DNA of 36,119 nt, taken from positions 1 through 36,119 of the forward strand of contig WLQG01000009.1 of the NCBI GenBank assembly GCA_009698445.1, written 5' to 3'. Both the position numbers and the translations under genes were made by a program. This DNA is from Actinomycetota bacterium (GTDB lineage: Bacteria; Actinomycetota; Actinomycetes; Nanopelagicales; Nanopelagicaceae). Under the pieces are notes generated by a model that searched no databases, was not told the origin of the DNA, and was given only the letters and a program-made list of their open reading frames with translations. Positions 32,467-36,119 of this stretch are shown here, in pieces. The first letter of the stretch is position 1; every line of letters starts with the position of its first letter.

Positions 32467-33105
32467 ATGAACCTCTTTGATGCGCATTCAATCGTCTCCG
32501 ACCTTGGTCTTATCGGGGTTCTTGCGATCATCTTTGCCGAAACTGGATTGCTCGTTGGTTTAGCTTTTCCTGGAGACTCACTTTTATTTCTGGCTGGTGT
32601 TGCCGCTTCAGGTTCGGGGGCTGCCGTACTTGGCAATGCGCACTTACCGGCTGGTGCTTTATTTCTTGGTGCACCCATTGCCGCTATCACTGGGGCGCAA
32701 GTAGGCCATTGGCTTGGACACAAATACGGCCGCAAATTATTTGACCGCCCTGACGGACGAGTCTTTAATCACCAGAGAGTTCTTGCCACAGAAAAATGGT
32801 TACGTAAATATGGAACAGGTAAAGCCATTGTTCTTGCACGCTTCGTGCCTCTTATAAGAACTCTCATAAATCCGATGTGTGGAGTAGTCGGAATACCAGC
32901 CAAGAAGTTTTTTGTTTGGAACGCTGTTGGTGGAATTATTTGGACCGAACTTGTGCTTGGTCTTGGTTATATCTTGGGTGAAAAACTAAAGGGATCAGTT
33001 GATACATACATTTTGCCTTTAGTTGGTTTGATTGTTATTGCATCATTAGTTCCAGTTTTAGCCGAACTATTTCGTGAATGGCAAACGCGCAAACATCACA
33101 AGTAA
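32467..33105 (+). CDS. DedA-family membrane protein
   Basis: From the ATG at 32467 this is 212 residues, the usual DedA length. The extra N terminus in the track (from 32368) is hydrophilic and unlike the family. DedA landmarks are the first helix pair IIFAETGLLVGLAFPGDSLLFLAGV, GAPIAAITGAQVGHWLGHKYGRKLF, and the conserved FVPLIRTLINPMCGVVGIPAKKFFVWNAVGG with its Arg. These proteins are linked to proton-dependent lipid-carrier recycling (undecaprenyl-phosphate transport) and membrane homeostasis. A lipid-carrier role would serve both peptidoglycan and the surface glycan made upstream, but that link is inference. It converges on pyrE. Confidence 0.88.
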   Translation: MNLFDAHSIVSDLGLIGVLAIIFAETGLLVGLAFPGDSLLFLAGVAASGSGAAVLGNAHLPAGALFLGAPIAAITGAQVGHWLGHKYGRKLFDRPDGRVFNHQRVLATEKWLRKYGTGKAIVLARFVPLIRTLINPMCGVVGIPAKKFFVWNAVGGIIWTELVLGLGYILGEKLKGSVDTYILPLVGLIVIASLVPVLAELFREWQTRKHHK

Positions 33106-33122
33106 ACTTTGTTAATTAAAAA

Positions 33123-33656
33123 CTAAAGTCCAAGATCTGCTAATTGAAATGCTGCGCGGTATTCATAACCAGCTTCTGTTATTTTTGGTTCCGCTCCGCG
33201 TTCAACAATTACTGCAACTCCAACAACAATTGCACCAGCTTCAATAAGAGCTTCAACTGCAGTTAATACAGAACCGCCAGTTGTGGAAGTATCTTCAACA
33301 GCCAACACGCGCTTGCCTTTAACATCTGGACCTTCGATGCGGCGTTGTAAGCCGTGAGCTTTTTCAGCTTTGCGCACTACAAATGAATCAATCTTTTTAC
33401 CTTGCACAGCCGCAACGTGCATCATGGCCGTTGCAACAGGGTCTGCGCCAAGAGTTAAACCGCCGACTGCCTCGTAATCTAAATCTTTTGTAAGTTCCAA
33501 CATGACTTCACCAACTAGCGGTGCAGCTTCATGATCAAGAGTTACGCGGCGCAAGTCCACGTAATAATCGGCTTCCTTGCCTGATGACAAAATAACTTTG
33601 CCATGGACAACTGCCTTATTAACGATCTGGGCTTTAAGTGCTTCGCGTGAACTCAT
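33123..33656 (-). CDS. pyrE: Orotate phosphoribosyltransferase
   Basis: Transfers phosphoribose from PRPP to orotate, giving OMP in de novo pyrimidine synthesis. The 177 residues are normal for the short actinobacterial type. The N-terminal GKVILSSGKEADYYVDLRRVTL binds orotate, GLTLGADPVATAMMHVA follows, FVVRKAEKAHGLQRRIEG supplies the mobile-loop lysines, and VLAVEDTSTTGGSVLTAVEAL is the PRPP-binding signature. It follows hspR by 17 bases on the same strand, yet has its own TATATT box six bases before the ATG, so it may be expressed independently of the heat-shock operon. Confidence 0.94.
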   Translation of the reverse strand: MSSREALKAQIVNKAVVHGKVILSSGKEADYYVDLRRVTLDHEAAPLVGEVMLELTKDLDYEAVGGLTLGADPVATAMMHVAAVQGKKIDSFVVRKAEKAHGLQRRIEGPDVKGKRVLAVEDTSTTGGSVLTAVEALIEAGAIVVGVAVIVERGAEPKITEAGYEYRAAFQLADLGL

Positions 33657-33662
33657 GCGCGG

Positions 33663-33668
33663 AATATA
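33663..33668 (-). promoter_or_regulatory. -10 box of a leaderless promoter for pyrE
   Basis: Minus-strand TATATT is followed by six bases and then the ATG at 33656. It lies in the 17-base gap after hspR, where no Shine-Dalgarno is visible, so it could uncouple pyrE from heat-shock control. Confidence 0.45.
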
Positions 33669-33673
33669 CCCTT

Positions 33674-34063
33674 TTACTTGTCTTCTTTATAAATAATGAC
33701 CTCGGTGGTCCTGCGTCGGGCAAGACCTTTGGGTGGATTAGTTTCAATCAAAGCATCGACTTCGATTCGTAGCTGTGCAACTTCAAGAGCCATATTGGCC
33801 ATTGCTGATTCCAGTTCAATAATGCGTTTTACTCCGGCGTGATTGATTCCTTCGCCAACAAGTTTTTGTACTGCCCGCAGTAGCGCAATATCGCGCAAGG
33901 AATATCTGCGGTTACGGCCTTCGGTGCGAGACGGTGAAACTAAACCTAACTTGTCGTACTGGCGCAGAGTTTGCGGATGTAGACCAGAGATCTCTGCCGC
34001 AACTGAGATTACATACACTGCAGCATCATCTGCAGGAATATTGTTATTTAACTCTTCGCTCAT
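33674..34063 (-). CDS. hspR: HspR, MerR-family heat-shock repressor
   Basis: A 129-residue repressor of the dnaK operon in actinobacteria, binding HAIR sites with DnaK as co-repressor. The MerR-type winged helix is clear: YVISVAAEISGLHPQTLRQYDKLGLVSPSRTEGRNRRYS, then DIALLRAVQKLVGEGINHAGVKRIIELE leading into a coiled coil. The ATG overlaps the dnaJ stop in ATGA. HAIR sites would lie upstream of dnaK, outside this window. Confidence 0.93.
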   Translation of the reverse strand: MSEELNNNIPADDAAVYVISVAAEISGLHPQTLRQYDKLGLVSPSRTEGRNRRYSLRDIALLRAVQKLVGEGINHAGVKRIIELESAMANMALEVAQLRIEVDALIETNPPKGLARRRTTEVIIYKEDK

Positions 34064-34983
34064 TGCTTTGCCTTATTGGCTAAATCTGCGCGAACATCTT
34101 GGCCCGAAGTTTCTTCAGCAAATATTTTTAGCGCCTCTAGCGCTTTGCCATCAACGCGTTGCGGAACTTGAACATCAACGGTTACGAGTAAGTCACCGGT
34201 ATGTGATCCCTTTGTTATCCCGCGGCCCTTTACGCGCAATGTTCGACCGTTAGGTGTACCTGGTGCAATGCGTACGGTGACTTCTTCACCGCTCATCACT
34301 GGAACCTTTACATCTGCACCAAGTGCAGCTTCGGCAAAAGTAATAGGTAAAACCACCGTGAGGTTTTCGGCTTTGCGTGAAAAAATTGGGTGCGGCTTTA
34401 CATGCAAAAGAATAAATAAATCACCTGGGCCAGCTTCTCCTGGTGCACCTTTACCTTTTACGCGAATCTTTGCGCCATCATTAACGCCAGCAGGAACACG
34501 TGCTGTGATGTTTTGTGCAGCGCCTCTGTCAGTTCCTAGTCGCAAATCTAAATTAGTTCCAAAGATTGATTCACGAAAAGTAATCGTTGCTTCAGTCTGA
34601 AGGTCTTGACCTTTACGTGGAGCACGGCGTCCGCCGCCACCAAACAAGTTCGAAAAAATATCTTGCGGATTTCCGCCGCCAAAGATGTCTGAGAAATCTC
34701 CGCCTTGAAAATTCTGTCCGCCAGTTGGTGCGCGGAATCCACCGCGTTCAAATAATGAACGGGCTTCATCGTATTCGGCACGCTTTTTGGAATCAGACAA
34801 GATTTCATAGGCCTCAGAAACGGCCTTGAACTTCTCTTCTTTAGCAGTATCCCCGTGGTTTGTATCAGGGTGCAGATCTTTTACAAGGCTTCGATATTTA
34901 CGCTTGATTTCATCGGCGGCAGCCTTCTTATCTACTCCAAGGACCTTATAAAAATCCTTTTCGTATAAATCCTTGGCTGCCAT
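34060..34983 (-). CDS. dnaJ: DnaJ-family co-chaperone without zinc finger
   Basis: Stimulates DnaK ATPase and delivers clients. The J domain covers about residues 8-75 with the essential HPD in LVKDLHPDTN. A Gly/Phe-rich linker follows (GGGNPQDIFSNLFGGGG). The C-terminal client-binding domains run from about residue 125 (KGQDLQTEATITF to the end). There is no CxxCxGxG zinc-finger repeat at all, so the protein is of type II (CbpA-like) despite its place in the dnaK operon; the DnaJ1 of better-known actinobacteria has the zinc finger. The start is 6 bases after grpE and the stop overlaps hspR. Confidence 0.93.
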   Translation of the reverse strand: MAAKDLYEKDFYKVLGVDKKAAADEIKRKYRSLVKDLHPDTNHGDTAKEEKFKAVSEAYEILSDSKKRAEYDEARSLFERGGFRAPTGGQNFQGGDFSDIFGGGNPQDIFSNLFGGGGRRAPRKGQDLQTEATITFRESIFGTNLDLRLGTDRGAAQNITARVPAGVNDGAKIRVKGKGAPGEAGPGDLFILLHVKPHPIFSRKAENLTVVLPITFAEAALGADVKVPVMSGEEVTVRIAPGTPNGRTLRVKGRGITKGSHTGDLLVTVDVQVPQRVDGKALEALKIFAEETSGQDVRADLANKAKQ

Positions 34984-34989
34984 TTTTAA

Positions 34990-35466
34990 TTACTCTCCCG
35001 CTGGATCTGTTACAGAAACACGAGCTGGACGCAGAATACGTTCTTTGAATTTATATCCTGGTTGCAAAATCTTTGATGCAGTTGGAACTGCAACATCGGC
35101 AGATGTTTCATGCATCAGAGCTTCGTGAATTTGTGGATCAAAAGCTTCGCCTTCAGTTCCATATTTCTCTAGGCCAATACGCGAAACAATTGAATTAAGT
35201 TGGTCAGCAACTGCTTTAAAGCCACCAGTTAATTCGCCATATTGTTCTGCGCGATCAACGTCATCAAGAAGTGCAAGCAGTTCAGTGAGAACTGCCCCGA
35301 TAGCCATTTCGTGAGCAAGGGAACGATCACGTTCTACGCGTTTACGGTAGTTGGCATATTCGGCTTGAAGTCGTTGTAAATCACTAGTTAACGCAGCTAC
35401 CGGATCAGTTTCCTGATCCGGTGCCACGTCTACAGTTTCTACAGTTGGTTCACTTTCAGTTGTCAC
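34990..35466 (-). CDS. grpE: GrpE nucleotide-exchange factor
   Basis: Releases ADP from DnaK. The 158 residues contain an acidic N terminus, a long coiled coil (LTSDLQRLQAEYANYRKRVERDRSLAHEMAIGAVLTELLALLDDVDRA), and the compact C-terminal beta domain (GTEGEAFDPQIHEALMHE...ILQPGYKFKERILRPARVSVTDP). It starts with GTG sharing one base with the dnaK stop (TAGTG), which couples their translation. Confidence 0.95.
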   Translation of the reverse strand: MTTESEPTVETVDVAPDQETDPVAALTSDLQRLQAEYANYRKRVERDRSLAHEMAIGAVLTELLALLDDVDRAEQYGELTGGFKAVADQLNSIVSRIGLEKYGTEGEAFDPQIHEALMHETSADVAVPTASKILQPGYKFKERILRPARVSVTDPAGE

Positions 35467-36119
35467 TACGCTTCCTCTATTACTTCAGCGTCTTCGACAC
35501 CATCTTCAGTTGCGGTTTGTTGTCCTTCGCCTTCTGCTGCAGCACCTGCATATAACGCAGCACCAAGAGCTTGGCTAACAGTTGCAGCCTTTTCGGTAGC
35601 TGACTTAATCATTTCGTAGTTAGAACCACCAAGAGCAGTTTTTAACTCGGCAAGTGCGGCTTCAGTCTCGGTCTTCTTCTCAAGAGCATCACCGGTAGAC
35701 AATTTTTCTTCATTGTCTTTGATGAACTTCTCAGTTGAATACATAAGTGAATCGCCAGCGTTGCGAATCTCTGCTTCTTCTTTGCGCGCGCGATCTTCTT
35801 CGGCGTGTGATTCAGCATCAGACATCATGCGCTCGATCTCTTCCTTAGAAAGTGCAGATCCGCCAGTGATGGTCATGCTCTGTTCTTTTCCAGTTCCAAG
35901 ATCTTTTGCAGAAACATGAACGATTCCGTTAGCATCGATATCGAATGTAACTTCGATTTGAGGAATTCCACGTGGTGCTGGTGGCAGACCTGTTAGTTCG
36001 AACATGCCGAGCTTCTTGTTATAGGCCGCCATTTCGCGCTCACCTTGATATGCCTGAATCTGCACAGCAGGTTGGTTGTCATCGGCAGTTGTAAATACTT
36101 CGCTGCGCTTTGTAGGAAT
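35466..36119 (-). CDS. dnaK: Chaperone DnaK, C-terminal part; 5' end beyond the window
   Basis: The frame runs to the right edge; the GTG at 36065 in the track is an internal Val codon. Translated from the edge it reads [20 protein letters not shown], then the substrate-binding domain [48 protein letters not shown]. The helical lid follows ([25 protein letters not shown]), and the acidic tail ends DAEVIEEA. About 217 residues are present and the ATPase domain is missing only because of the window limit. It is the first visible gene of the dnaK-grpE-dnaJ-hspR operon. Confidence 0.97.
   Translation of the reverse strand: MPTKRSEVFTTADDNQPAVQIQAYQGEREMAAYNKKLGMFELTGLPPAPRGIPQIEVTFDIDANGIVHVSAKDLGTGKEQSMTITGGSALSKEEIERMMSDAESHAEEDRARKEEAEIRNAGDSLMYSTEKFIKDNEEKLSTGDALEKKTETEAALAELKTALGGSNYEMIKSATEKAATVSQALGAALYAGAAAEGEGQQTATEDGVEDAEVIEEA

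Noticed and set aside
1-36119. CRISPR arrays, insertion sequences, integrases, prophage genes
   Set aside because: No regularly spaced repeats and no transposase-, recombinase- or phage-like proteins appear in the window.

Overview
The window looks like a chromosomal segment of a low-GC actinobacterium, most likely a freshwater acI-type lineage (Nanopelagicales, Planktophila/Nanopelagicus-like). That placement is an inference. It rests on an actinobacterial tRNA-Glu/Asp/Phe cluster, a dnaK-grpE-dnaJ-hspR operon ending in a MerR-type HspR, a lysine/alanine-rich topoisomerase I tail, an MFS-thymidylate kinase fusion, many TAnnnT -10 boxes placed 5-8 nt before start codons, and codon use that is AT-rich for the phylum. 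No 16S gene is present to confirm it.

Layout. (1) 1-1900: the end of a SIMPL-domain protein, an orphan ATP-grasp gene and three tRNA genes. (2) 1914-20140: a cell-surface polysaccharide island starting 16 bp after tRNA-Phe. It holds an orphan gene, the complete dTDP-L-rhamnose set (rfbC-rfbD-rfbB on minus, rfbA divergent on plus), two glycosyltransferase-like genes and a membrane protein on minus, a sugar O-methyltransferase on plus, and then a tight plus-strand operon. That operon is GT4 glycosyltransferase, NeuB-type synthase, SDR, aldehyde dehydrogenase, NeuA-type cytidylyltransferase, full-length transketolase, HAD phosphatase and a capsule-type (KpsS/KpsC-like) protein, with neighbours overlapping by 1-11 bp. 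(3) 20167-27219: VOC protein, secreted S33 peptidase-like lipoprotein, a toxin/RHH-antitoxin pair, holB, the MFS-tmk fusion and a Phd/VapC pair. (4) 27220-36119: housekeeping genes topA, hppA, dedA, pyrE, hspR, dnaJ, grpE and the 3' part of dnaK.

How the genes work together. The rhamnose genes supply dTDP-L-rhamnose to glycosyltransferases of the island. The 10.9-20.1 kb operon reads as a self-contained route to a CMP-activated 2-keto-3-deoxy sugar acid: transketolase supplies or remodels a sugar phosphate, the NeuB homologue condenses an aldose with PEP, HAD removes phosphate, SDR and ALDH oxidise or reduce, the NeuA homologue makes the CMP-sugar and the last gene may transfer it. The usual sialic, legionaminic and pseudaminic acid enzymes (NeuC-type epimerase, aminotransferase, acetyltransferase) are absent. 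This makes the operon the best candidate here for an undescribed pathway.

No CRISPR array, insertion sequence, integrase or rRNA gene was seen. No gene-free stretch exceeds 300 bases; the longest are about 120-140 bases.
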